Of a stretch of DNA of 64,000 bases, positions 27,596-36,231 are shown piece by piece; position 1 is the stretch's first letter, and each line of letters begins with the position of its first letter. The notes beneath the pieces are model-generated. The model had not been told where the DNA came from, made no database searches, and saw nothing but the letters and a program-made list of their open reading frames with translations. Origin of the DNA: DASQEH01 sp038239485 (GTDB lineage: Bacteria; Actinomycetota; Actinomycetes; Propionibacteriales; Nocardioidaceae); the NCBI GenBank assembly GCA_038239485.1, contig JBBSET010000007.1:17971-81970 (forward strand), written 5' to 3'. A program made the translations under genes and the position numbers.

Positions 27596-29056
27596 TCACC
27601 AGCTGACGGCGATGTACTTCGACTCCAGGTAGTCGAGCATCCCCTCATGGCCGCCTTCGCGGCCGATGCCGGACTGCTTCGTACCGCCGAACGGCGCGGC
27701 GGGGTCGGAGACCAGGCCCCGGTTGAGGCCGACCATGCCGGACTCCAGCGCCTCGCTGACTCGCAGCCCGCGAGCCAGGTCGCGGGTGTAGACGTAGGAG
27801 ACCAGCCCGAAATCGGTGTCGTTGGCCAGCGCCACCGCCTGCGACTCGTCGTCGAAGGTCACGATCGGCGCGACCGGGCCGAAGATCTCCTCCCGGAGGA
27901 TCGCCGCGTCCGACGCGACGTCCGTCAGCACCGTCGGGTCGAAGTAGAAGCCGGGGCGGTCGGGACGCGTCCCTCCCGTGACCACCCGCGAGCCGGCCGC
28001 GACGGCGCCCCGCACGAGCGCGTCGACCTTGCCGACGGTGTCCTCGTTGACCAGCGGACCGACCTGGGTGTCGTCGTCGGTGCCGGGACCGACCCGGAGC
28101 GCCGCCATCTTCTCGGCGAGACGGGTGGCGAACTCCTCCGCCACGTCGGTATGGACGAAGAACCGGTTGGCCGCCGTGCATGCCTCGCCGCCGTTGCGCA
28201 TCTTCGCGATCATCGCGCCCTCGAGCGCCGCGTCCAGGTCGGCGTCCTCGAAGACCAGGAACGGCGCGTTGCCGCCGAGCTCCATCGAGCAGTTGATGAC
28301 CTGGTCCGCGGCCTCTTTGAGCAGGATCCGGCCCACCTCCGTGCTGCCGGTGAACGACAGCTTGCGTACCCGGGGGTCGTGCAGCATCGCGGAGACGACC
28401 GCCCCCGAACGGCGAGCCGGGAGCACATTGACCACGCCGGCGGGGACGCCGGCGTCGCCGAGGATCTTGGCCATCAACAGGGCCGTGAGCGGGGTGTCGC
28501 TCGCGGGCTTGAGGACGACGGTGCAGCCGGCCGCGAGAGCGGGTCCGATCTTGCGGGTCGCCATCGCGGCCGGGAAGTTCCAGGGCGTGACGAGGACGGC
28601 GATGCCGACCGGCTGCTGGACGACCATGATCCGGTTGGCTCCGGAGGGCGCCGTCATCAGCTCCCCGGCGGCCCGGACGGCCTCCTCGGCGTACCAGCGG
28701 AAGAACTCCGCGGCGTAGGCCGCCTCACCCCGCGCGTCGACCAGGGCCTTGCCGTTCTCCAGTGCGATCAGGTGCGCCAGCTCGTCCAAGCGCGCGGTCA
28801 TCAGCTCGAACGCCCGGCGCAGGATCTCGGCCCGTACCCGCGGTGCCGTGGCCGCCCACTCGGTCGCCGCAGCCGCGGCCGCGTCCACCGCAGCGATGGC
28901 ATCGGCGACGGTGCCGTCCGCAACCGAGGCCAGCACCTCGCCGGTTGCCGGGTCGATCACGTCGAAGCGTCCGCCGTCAGAGGCGGGCACGGCCTTGCCG
29001 CCGACATACAGGTCCAGCGTGAGGTCGGTGAGCTGGTCGAGGGTGAACGATGCCAT
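27596..29056 (-). CDS. Aldehyde dehydrogenase, succinate-semialdehyde dehydrogenase-like
   Basis: 486 residues, usual family length. NAD(P) region VTPWNFPAAMATRKIGPALAAG, GSTEVGR loop, general base Glu in MELGGNAPF, nucleophilic Cys in NGGEACTAANRFFV. The start is ATG 29056 with AAAGGA upstream. The closest family pattern (ETxxG-lacking, GEACTAANR, GVNRGLVSDPAAPFGGTKQSG-like end) is GabD. Last gene of the LacI-controlled operon, 48 bases after the M24 gene; it would oxidise a semialdehyde made by the upstream enzymes. Confidence 0.9.
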   Translation of the reverse strand: MASFTLDQLTDLTLDLYVGGKAVPASDGGRFDVIDPATGEVLASVADGTVADAIAAVDAAAAAATEWAATAPRVRAEILRRAFELMTARLDELAHLIALENGKALVDARGEAAYAAEFFRWYAEEAVRAAGELMTAPSGANRIMVVQQPVGIAVLVTPWNFPAAMATRKIGPALAAGCTVVLKPASDTPLTALLMAKILGDAGVPAGVVNVLPARRSGAVVSAMLHDPRVRKLSFTGSTEVGRILLKEAADQVINCSMELGGNAPFLVFEDADLDAALEGAMIAKMRNGGEACTAANRFFVHTDVAEEFATRLAEKMAALRVGPGTDDDTQVGPLVNEDTVGKVDALVRGAVAAGSRVVTGGTRPDRPGFYFDPTVLTDVASDAAILREEIFGPVAPIVTFDDESQAVALANDTDFGLVSYVYTRDLARGLRVSEALESGMVGLNRGLVSDPAAPFGGTKQSGIGREGGHEGMLDYLESKYIAVSW

Positions 29057-29104
29057 CGAGTGTCCTTTCCTGTGTGGTCGGGGCGCCCGACCACTGAATG
29101 TGGC

Positions 29105-30343
29105 TCAGTAGGCGTTGGCGACCATGAGGTCCTGCGCAGGGAAGAGGGTGAGCACCTGGGGGCCATCCTCGGTGATCACGATCTCCTCCTCGATCCTCGC
29201 GGCAAAGTAGCCGTCGGAGGCCGGACAGTAGGTCTCCAGCGCGAAAACCATACCGACCTCGAGCTCGATCGGCTCCTTCATCGAGTTCAGCCGCGAGATG
29301 ATCGGCCGTTCGTGCAGGCCGAGGCCAAGGCCATGGGCGAACTGAAGCCCGAACGCCTCCATCTCGCTCCCGAATCCGAAGTCCTCCGCCCTCGGTAGCA
29401 ACGCGGCCACCTCATCGGTGCCGACACCGGCCCGTATCCCGGCGATGCCGCGGTCCATCCACTCACGCGCCCGCGCGTAGGCCGCCCGCTGCGGCGCCGT
29501 GGCCGAGCCCACCGCGAAGGTCCGGTAGTAACAGGTCCGGTAGCCGTTGTAGGAGTGGATGATGTCGAAGAACGCCTGGTCGCCAGGGCGGATGAGTCGG
29601 TCGGTGAAGTTGTGTGGATGCGGGTTGCAGCGCTCACCCGATATCGCGTTGACCGCTTCGACCTGGTCAGATCCCATCTCGTAGAGCCTCTTGTTCGCGA
29701 GGGCCACGATCTCGTTCTCGCGGACGCCGGGCTTCAACGCCTCGAAGATGTCCTGGTAGACGCCGTCCACCATTGCGACGGCCTGGGTGAGCAGGGTGAT
29801 CTCGTCCGAGGACTTGATCACCCGTGCGTCCAGCATCAGCTGCTGGGCGTCCACCACGGAGAGCCCCTGCTTCTGCATCTCGAAGAGGAACGGCGGCTCC
29901 ACGATGTCGACGCCGACGGGCTGGTCGGCAACACCGGCCTCGACCAGCAGCGACCTGATCTCCGCGACGGCGCTCTCCATCAAGCCCACCGACGGCGCGA
30001 CCGCTCCGCGGAAGCCCAGGAAGCCTGCCCGGTAGTTCTCCTGGGGCACCCACCTCGAGTAGACCTGATGATGCTTCACGGCCGAGCCGAAGTCCCACAG
30101 CACAGGTTCCTTGCCTCGGGCCACGAGGGCGTACCTGATCATCTTGTCGCCGAGGGCGCCGCCGATCCACGTGTGGGTGGTGTAGCGGATGTTGTAGAAG
30201 TCGAAGAGCAGGAAGGCGCCGCACTCGCTGGCGTCCAGCGCCTGGCGCGCCCGGTCGAGTCGGTAGTCGCGCAGCCGGGCGAAGTCGACGCGCTGCTCAT
30301 AGTCGACTGCCATCTGACCGGGGGCGGGCAGCGGCCGGCTCAC
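29105..30343 (-). CDS. M24 peptidase/creatinase-fold protein with an altered metal site
   Basis: 412 residues: a creatinase-like N-terminal domain (1-180) and a pita-bread domain (190-400). Visible M24 ligands are Asp of FFDIIHSYNGYR, His of AHGLGLGLHERP, Glu of FALETYC and Glu of IEEEIVIT. The second Asp of the usual DxxxxxxGYxxDxTRTF pattern is replaced by Cys (GYRTCYYRTF). The enzyme may therefore bind one metal or act without metal like creatinase. The GTG start overlaps the dehydrogenase stop by GTGA. In this operon it is more likely to cut an imported small amide or ring compound than peptides. Confidence 0.82.
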   Translation of the reverse strand: MSRPLPAPGQMAVDYEQRVDFARLRDYRLDRARQALDASECGAFLLFDFYNIRYTTHTWIGGALGDKMIRYALVARGKEPVLWDFGSAVKHHQVYSRWVPQENYRAGFLGFRGAVAPSVGLMESAVAEIRSLLVEAGVADQPVGVDIVEPPFLFEMQKQGLSVVDAQQLMLDARVIKSSDEITLLTQAVAMVDGVYQDIFEALKPGVRENEIVALANKRLYEMGSDQVEAVNAISGERCNPHPHNFTDRLIRPGDQAFFDIIHSYNGYRTCYYRTFAVGSATAPQRAAYARAREWMDRGIAGIRAGVGTDEVAALLPRAEDFGFGSEMEAFGLQFAHGLGLGLHERPIISRLNSMKEPIELEVGMVFALETYCPASDGYFAARIEEEIVITEDGPQVLTLFPAQDLMVANAY

Positions 30344-31284
30344 GGCGCGGCTTCTCCCGAGAGCCCGTCGTCGACCACGGCGTCCTCAGGCTTCAGCTCG
30401 AGCCCGGAGTTGCGCGCTTGAAGGTCGAGCAGCACCGCGAAGTCGTCGTCCACGTGTCCGGTGGAGACAGCTGCCTGCACCGCGGCTGCGGCGGCGGCGG
30501 CGACCGGCATCGGTACGTCGAGGTCGTGGGCGGCGGCGAAACCCAGGTCGAAGTCCTTGCGCAGCAGCACCGGTGTGAACGTCGGGGTGTAGTCGAGGTG
30601 GACCAGCGCTGGAGACTTGTAGCGCGTGAACGTCGAGCCCATCACGGAGTTGTTGAGGAACTCCAGGAATGCCGCCCGAGGCACCCCGCCCTTCTCCGCC
30701 AGCACGGTGATCTCCGCCAGGCTCTGGGTGACGACCCCGAGCATCACGTTGTGGCAGATCTTCACCAGGCGGGATACGTCACCTTCACCGACGTAGGTGG
30801 CGCCCTTGCCGAGGTGGTTCAGCAGCGGCGCCACCTTCAGCCAGGTCTCCTCGGGGCCTGAGACGACCAGAGTGAGCTGACCAGCGGCGACCACCTTGCC
30901 GTTCCCGCTCACCGGTGCCGCCAGGAAGTCGACGCCGCGCTCGCCACATGCCGTACGCAGGGCCACTGACGTCTCGTCGTCGATCGTCGAGCAGTCGACG
31001 ACGGCGCCGGGCACGTGCTCTGCGTCGGCGAGCAGGCCGCCGTCGCCGGTCAGGACCTCGACCAGATCGGTCGCCGTCGAGACCATGGTGAAGACGACGT
31101 CGCAGCCACGCAGGTCCGCGATCGTGTCGGCAACGGTGCAACCGGCGCCGGTCAGAGCTTCGGCCTTCGCGCGAGTGCGGTTCCAGACCGTCACGTCCTC
31201 TCCAGCCCGTGCGAGACGGCTTGCCATGGCGGCGCCCATCCGCCCGGCGCCGATCCAGCCGACTCTGGTGTGCTCAGTGCTCAT
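30340..31284 (-). CDS. Beta-hydroxyacid dehydrogenase (3-hydroxyisobutyrate dehydrogenase family)
   Basis: 314 residues. N-terminal NAD(P) fold with VGWIGAGRMGAAMASRLARAG; substrate loop DFLAAPVSGNGKVVAAGQL; catalytic Lys in LVKICHNVMLG near residue 175. The C-terminal helical domain is intact. It overlaps the ABC ATPase gene by 11 bases and the M24 gene by four. It oxidises a 3-hydroxy acid to a semialdehyde, which the aldehyde dehydrogenase of the same operon could then oxidise. Confidence 0.9.
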   Translation of the reverse strand: MSTEHTRVGWIGAGRMGAAMASRLARAGEDVTVWNRTRAKAEALTGAGCTVADTIADLRGCDVVFTMVSTATDLVEVLTGDGGLLADAEHVPGAVVDCSTIDDETSVALRTACGERGVDFLAAPVSGNGKVVAAGQLTLVVSGPEETWLKVAPLLNHLGKGATYVGEGDVSRLVKICHNVMLGVVTQSLAEITVLAEKGGVPRAAFLEFLNNSVMGSTFTRYKSPALVHLDYTPTFTPVLLRKDFDLGFAAAHDLDVPMPVAAAAAAAVQAAVSTGHVDDDFAVLLDLQARNSGLELKPEDAVVDDGLSGEAAP

Positions 31285-32071
31285 CGTTCACCTTCGTGAG
31301 GGAGTGAGGTACGCGAGACTCGCTGGCGGTCGATGCGTCGGAGTCTGACCCGACGGCGCCGGCACCGAGGTAGAGCCGAGCGACCTCCGGGTCGGCGAGC
31401 AGGCTCTCACCGGTGGAGGTCAGCCGTACGACGCCACCCTCGAGGACAGCACCGAAGTCGGACGCGGCCAGGCCGGACCGTGCGTTCTGCTCCACCAGCA
31501 GAATCGTGCGCCCATCCTTGGCCAGCCGCCGAATGCTGGCGAAGACGGCCTGCCGCGACTTGGGATCCAGGCCGATGGACGGCTCGTCCAAGAGGATGAG
31601 GGCAGGATCCAGGACCAGCGTGCGGGCGAGCTCGACCTGCTTCTGCTCACCGCCGGACAAGGATCCGGCATGGTCCTTGGCGCGCCGGGCACAGATCGGG
31701 AACACCTCCGCTGCTGCCTTCATGCGTCGATGGACCTCCTTTTGGTCCTTCATCACGTGGCCGCCCATCAGCAGGTTGTCCCAGACCGTCATGGCCGGGA
31801 ACAGGCTGCGGTCCTGCGGCACGTGCACCACTCCGCGCAGGAGCCTGGCCCTGGGTGACAGCCGGCCGATGTCCTCACCCTGGAACCGCACCGTCCCCTC
31901 TCGTGGTCGGATCAGGCCACTGATGGACTTCAGGACCGTCGACTTGCCCGCGCCGTTGGGTCCGATCAGACAGGTGATCGTGCCCGGCGTGAGCTCGAGG
32001 TCGACTCCCTTGAGGATGTCTCCGGCGCCGTAGCCGGCCCGTACGCCCTGCAACGTCAGCAACGCCTCCAT
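31274..32071 (-). CDS. Liv-type ABC transporter ATPase (LivF family)
   Basis: 265 residues. Walker A IGPNGAGKST, Q-loop HVPQDRSLFP, signature LSGGEQKQVELART, Walker B LILLDEPSIGLDP, switch His replaced by Gln in LLVEQNARSG as normal for LivF. The short loop layout (without the extra insert of LivG) marks it as LivF. Starts at ATG 32071, four bases after the LivG stop. Energises import with LivG. Confidence 0.92.
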   Translation of the reverse strand: MEALLTLQGVRAGYGAGDILKGVDLELTPGTITCLIGPNGAGKSTVLKSISGLIRPREGTVRFQGEDIGRLSPRARLLRGVVHVPQDRSLFPAMTVWDNLLMGGHVMKDQKEVHRRMKAAAEVFPICARRAKDHAGSLSGGEQKQVELARTLVLDPALILLDEPSIGLDPKSRQAVFASIRRLAKDGRTILLVEQNARSGLAASDFGAVLEGGVVRLTSTGESLLADPEVARLYLGAGAVGSDSDASTASESRVPHSLTKVNDEH

Positions 32072-32075
32072 GACC

Positions 32076-32807
32076 TCAGCTCCCCAGGTACGCGTCGAGG
32101 ACACGGGCGTCGGACTGCACGGCGTGGGGCGGGCCCGCGAAGATCTCCTTGCCGCGGTCGAGGACGACCACCGGGTCGCACAGCCGCATCACGAAAGGCA
32201 TGTCGTGCTCGACGATGAGGAAGGTGACCCCGGCCTCGTGGCGCTCCCGGATGTGGTGCTCCATCGTCGCGATCATCACCGGGTTGACGCCTGCGGTGGG
32301 CTCATCGAGCAGCACCAGGTGGGGGGAGCTCATCAGCACGGCGGCGAACTCCAGAAGCTTGCGCTGGCCATAGGACAGCTCGGACGCATAGAGGTCGGCG
32401 ACATGGGCCATCCGGAACTCCTCCAACAGCGTGCCGACCCGGTGGCGGTCCGCCCTGCTCAGCCGCTGGCCGAAGAGCTGCCGCCAGGAGTACCCGGCGG
32501 CCACAGTGAGGTTCTCCTCGACCGTGAGCTGAGGGAAGACACGGGCCTGCTGGAACGTGCGGGTGAGGCCGCGCCGGTAGAGCGCCCCCGAGCTCGAGCC
32601 GGTGATGTCCCTGCCTTCGAAGCGCACCCGGCCGTCGTCGGGCGGCAGGTACCCGGTGATCATGTTGAAGAGCGTCGTCTTGCCGGACCCGTTGGGTCCG
32701 ATCAGCGCCGTGATCGAGTGCTCCTCGACGGCGAACGAGGCCGAGTCGACCGCATGGAGCGTTCCGAAGGACTTCGAGAGGTTCGAGACCTCCAGCAGCG
32801 CGGCCAT
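32076..32807 (-). CDS. Liv-type ABC transporter ATPase (LivG family)
   Basis: 243 residues. Walker A IGPNGSGKTTLFN, GLTRTFQQARVFPQLTV, signature LSYGQRKLLEFA (LSYGQ is usual for LivG), Walker B LVLLDEPTAGVNP, switch LIVEHDMPFV. ATG overlaps the permease stop by one base. Partner of the LivF-type ATPase. Confidence 0.93.
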   Translation of the reverse strand: MAALLEVSNLSKSFGTLHAVDSASFAVEEHSITALIGPNGSGKTTLFNMITGYLPPDDGRVRFEGRDITGSSSGALYRRGLTRTFQQARVFPQLTVEENLTVAAGYSWRQLFGQRLSRADRHRVGTLLEEFRMAHVADLYASELSYGQRKLLEFAAVLMSSPHLVLLDEPTAGVNPVMIATMEHHIRERHEAGVTFLIVEHDMPFVMRLCDPVVVLDRGKEIFAGPPHAVQSDARVLDAYLGS

Positions 32808-33874
32808 CAGCCATTTCCCTTCGACGCTGCGACCGACTCGCCCCGGTCCGGATGGAGCGGGCCTGCTCCCATGAGCGTCGCGTCCCGCTCGCCGGCGTCC
32901 ACCGCGTCGCGCCGCCGCCGCCGCCGGAGCAGATCCTGGACCGATGGCACGATCCCCTGGGGCATCAGCAGCATCACCAGCAGGAAGACCATGGCGTAGG
33001 CGATCAGGTAGAACTGGCTACCGCCCAGGGTGTAGGCCAGCATCTGCTGGGTGCTCTCCAGTAGCAGCGCCCCGATCACCGGGCCCCACAACGTGGCTCG
33101 GCCACCGAGGAACGTCATCAGCACGATGGCGATCGTGACCAGCGGATCGACCGCGAACTGCGGGTAGATGTACCCCTCGTAGTAGGCCCAGACCCCTCCC
33201 ACCATCGCGGTCAGGCCGACACTGACGGAGAACGCCAGCAGCTTGACGCCGAAGACTCGGACGCCGATCCCGCGTGCCTTGTCCTCGTCCCCGCGTATCG
33301 CTGCCAACGACAGGCCGAACTTGCTCCGCATCACGCCGTAGGTGATCCCCATGGCGAGCGCCAGGAGTGCCACGAGCACGTAGTAGAACGGCAGCTCGAA
33401 CGTCGCCAGCGGAAAGGGTGGGATAGCCATCGAGATGCCCTGGGCGCCGTGGGTCAGGCTCCGCAGGTTGAATGCCAGCGTCTGCGTGACGAAGAGCAGG
33501 GTGATCGTGACGATGGCGAACACGTCGGCGCGCGTGCGCATGGCGATGGCGGCCACCGCGAGGCCGATCAGGCCCGCGAGCACGCCGATGACCGGCAGGA
33601 ACAGGAACGGCTCATAGCCGGACGTCAGTGTCCGGTGCTCGAACCAGATGTTCATGGAGTACGCGCCGATGCCGAAGAACGCGGCGTGGCCGAGTGACGG
33701 GTAGCCCGCGAAGCCTCCGACCAGGTTCCACGCGCTGGACATGACGGCGTACATCAAGGTGAAGACCAAGATGTTCAGGACCCAGTGAGCCGGGTTCAGC
33801 ACGGGCATCGCGGCCAGGACCACGAAGAAGCCGACCCCGCGAACCGGTCCGATTGAGGACCGGGCGAGCCTCAT
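32807..33874 (-). CDS. Liv-type ABC transporter permease (LivM family)
   Basis: 355 residues with about nine membrane helices. Family marks: NLVGGFAGYPSLGHAAFFGIGAY, LAAIRGDEDKARGIGV with the ATPase-coupling loop, and GGRATLWGPVIGALLLE. The C-terminal tail is Arg-rich and cytoplasmic. ATG 33874 overlaps the LivH-type stop by ATGA. Confidence 0.93.
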   Translation of the reverse strand: MRLARSSIGPVRGVGFFVVLAAMPVLNPAHWVLNILVFTLMYAVMSSAWNLVGGFAGYPSLGHAAFFGIGAYSMNIWFEHRTLTSGYEPFLFLPVIGVLAGLIGLAVAAIAMRTRADVFAIVTITLLFVTQTLAFNLRSLTHGAQGISMAIPPFPLATFELPFYYVLVALLALAMGITYGVMRSKFGLSLAAIRGDEDKARGIGVRVFGVKLLAFSVSVGLTAMVGGVWAYYEGYIYPQFAVDPLVTIAIVLMTFLGGRATLWGPVIGALLLESTQQMLAYTLGGSQFYLIAYAMVFLLVMLLMPQGIVPSVQDLLRRRRRRDAVDAGERDATLMGAGPLHPDRGESVAASKGNG

Positions 33875-34749
33875 ATCGAGCCCCGCCCTGTGGTGCCGAA
33901 AAGACCCTGCGGACGCACCAGGAGGACCAGGAGCAGGATCACGAAGAACGTCATCTCCGACCAGCTCGGGGAGATCGTGGCGGCGACGACCGCGGAGCTC
34001 GTCGACACGATGAGGGCTCCGACGACGGCGCCACCGATGCTGCCGAGGCCGCCGAGGAGCACGATCGAGAGGAGTCGTGAGATCAGGTCGTAGTGGCTTC
34101 CGGCGTTGAACGGGTACAGCAGCCCGTAGATCGAGCCGGCAGCCGCGGCGGTCGCGGCGCCGAGACCGAACCCGATGGCCGAGACCCGCTCGGACTCGAC
34201 ACCGAGCAGGCGTGCCGACTCCGGGTTCTGCACGGTCGCCCGGATGGCACGACCGAACCGCGTTCGGTTCAGCAGGAGGAAGAGGATCCCCAGCGCGGCG
34301 ATGCTCAGAAGGAAGGCCCACAGTCTCACCAGCGTGATCTGGTACCCGGCCACGCCCCAGCTGCTGTTGGCATAGCTGGTGTTGATGCTCCGAACCGAGG
34401 TATTCCAGGTGACGCTCATGATCCCCTCGAGGAGGAGCGCGACGGCGAAGGTGACGAGCAGGCTGAGCTCCGACCTGTCCTGGGCGCGCAGCGGCCGCAG
34501 GAAGACCAGCTGCACGACCACCCCGAGCACGAACATCACCACCGTGGTCACCGGGATGGCAAGGAGAGGGTCGATGCCGAACGACGTGAACAGCTGGTAA
34601 GACAGGTACGCGCCCAGGATCACCATCGCACCCTGCGCGAGGTTCACCACTTTCATGACTCCGAAGATGAGCGTCTGGCCGGAAGCCATCAAGGCGTACA
34701 CGCCCGCGGTGAGGACGCCGAGGATGATGCCCTGGATCAGGGCGTGCAC
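33871..34749 (-). CDS. Liv-type ABC transporter permease (LivH family)
   Basis: 292 residues, about eight membrane helices. Marks: GVYALMASGQTLIFGVMKVVNLAQGAM at the N-terminus, GRAIRATVQNPESARLLGV coupling loop, GGLGSIGGAVVGAL, and the end RPQGLFG. GTG start three bases after the binding-protein stop. Confidence 0.93.
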   Translation of the reverse strand: MHALIQGIILGVLTAGVYALMASGQTLIFGVMKVVNLAQGAMVILGAYLSYQLFTSFGIDPLLAIPVTTVVMFVLGVVVQLVFLRPLRAQDRSELSLLVTFAVALLLEGIMSVTWNTSVRSINTSYANSSWGVAGYQITLVRLWAFLLSIAALGILFLLLNRTRFGRAIRATVQNPESARLLGVESERVSAIGFGLGAATAAAAGSIYGLLYPFNAGSHYDLISRLLSIVLLGGLGSIGGAVVGALIVSTSSAVVAATISPSWSEMTFFVILLLVLLVRPQGLFGTTGRGSI

Positions 34750-34752
34750 CGA

Positions 34753-36000
34753 TCAGCCCCCCCAGGCGGGCTTGACCGCCAGCGGCTTCGCCTGCGCCAC
34801 CGTGGTGGGATACACGGGCAGGAGCTTGCCACCCTGCCACTGCACCAGGTTGAACGATCCGGTCGGCGACCCGTTGGCAGACCAGCCGAGGTTGCCCAGG
34901 ATCGTCGGCCAGGTGCCGCTGTGAAGGCTCTGGATGATCGTGGCGTTGTCGATCTTGCCGGTCTTCTGGGCAACCTCCTGGACCAGCTGCCCGACTGCGT
35001 AGGCCTCGGCGCTGCTGTCATCGACCTGCTGGGCCGACCCGCCGAACTTGGCGACGTAGGCCTTGGTGAACGCGGCGCTGCCCTGGGCCGTGGATCCGGG
35101 GAACCAGTCGGCAGCGGAGAAGATGCCAGCCGTGTTGCCTGCACCGACCTTGTCGGGGAACTCCAGAGGCGAGTTGGCACCGTTGGACTGGAACATGAAC
35201 TTCGGGTTGTAGTTCAGCTGGACCAGGCTCTTGACCATCGCATAGGCGTCCTCGCTCTGGGTTCCGCCCACGATGACGTCGGGCTTCGTCGCCGCGAGGG
35301 CCGCCATCACCGGAGAGAGATCCTGGGTCTCCGACGGGTAGACCTGCTTGTAGACGGTCTTGATTCCGGCGGCCTCGAACTTGGCCCGGATGTTCTCGGC
35401 GATCGGCGCCGAGAACGGGTCGTCCAGCTCCGCATAGGCCGCGGTCTTGGGACGCTGCGCGGCCGGGAGTCCGAGGATGTAGCTGGCGAAGACGTCGCCG
35501 GACTGGGTGGTGGGCGCAGGCTGGACGAAGAAGAAGTTGCTCAGGTTCTGCGCGAAGACGTCGGGTCCGCCACCCGCTGGGGCCAAGAACGCGTAGTGGT
35601 AGCGCGCGGCCACTCGCGAGGCCGGGATGGTGAGCAACGTGGAGAACGGACCGAACGTCAGGTCGACGTGGTCTTTGTTGATGAGGTTCTGGTAGTTGGT
35701 CACCACCTGCACAGGGCTGGAGGCGTCGTCGACGATCTTCAGCTGCACCTGGCGACCGAGGACGCCGCCGTTCGCGTTGACCGTGTCGGCCCAGAGCTGG
35801 TAACCGCGCTCCACCGCCTTGCCCGAGTCTGAGAAGTCCCCGGTCAGCGACACGGACGCACCGATCACCAACGGACCTGATCCGTTCGATCCGGAGCCCC
35901 CGCCGGAGCTTCCCGAGCCGCACCCCGCCACCGCGACAGAGACCAAGAGGGCCAGAGCTGAGAGAGACAACTTGCGGTGCAAACGGTTGCGCTTGATCAC
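34753..36000 (-). CDS. ABC transporter substrate-binding lipoprotein (Liv-type)
   Basis: 415 residues. Signal peptide with lipobox VAGC at about residues 24-27 and a Gly/Ser-rich tether, so it is anchored outside the membrane. The periplasmic-binding-protein type I fold starts LVIGASVSLTGDFSDSG and contains LKIVDDASSPVQVVTNYQNLI. GTG start with AAGGGG upstream; first gene of the eight-gene operon. Members bind amino acids, amides, aromatic acids or urea; the ligand here is unknown. Confidence 0.92.
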   Translation of the reverse strand: MIKRNRLHRKLSLSALALLVSVAVAGCGSGSSGGGSGSNGSGPLVIGASVSLTGDFSDSGKAVERGYQLWADTVNANGGVLGRQVQLKIVDDASSPVQVVTNYQNLINKDHVDLTFGPFSTLLTIPASRVAARYHYAFLAPAGGGPDVFAQNLSNFFFVQPAPTTQSGDVFASYILGLPAAQRPKTAAYAELDDPFSAPIAENIRAKFEAAGIKTVYKQVYPSETQDLSPVMAALAATKPDVIVGGTQSEDAYAMVKSLVQLNYNPKFMFQSNGANSPLEFPDKVGAGNTAGIFSAADWFPGSTAQGSAAFTKAYVAKFGGSAQQVDDSSAEAYAVGQLVQEVAQKTGKIDNATIIQSLHSGTWPTILGNLGWSANGSPTGSFNLVQWQGGKLLPVYPTTVAQAKPLAVKPAWGG

Positions 36001-36079
36001 GGCATCTACCCCTTGTCGAACATGGGCGTACTCAGGATTTGAGCCAGAATCTGCCGTCAGACTGCCGGTCGAATCGGCT

Positions 36080-36093
36080 CACAAACGATTGTG
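36080..36093. promoter_or_regulatory. Candidate LacI-family operator
   Basis: CACAAACGATTGTG is an almost perfect palindrome with a central CG pair, the hallmark of LacI-family sites. It lies in the 231-base region between the divergent binding-protein (36000) and LacI (36232) genes. Confidence 0.65.
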
Positions 36094-36231
36094 ATCCAGA
36101 GCATGCGTCATGTGCCGGGGTATGTCAAGAGCGTTTCGTTGGTTCGTCCGCTTCAGGCTGCCGGCGGCAACCTCACGCAAAGGATTGCGCACAGGTGCCG
36201 AGTCCGGTGCGACGCCGGATACTCTGACCGC

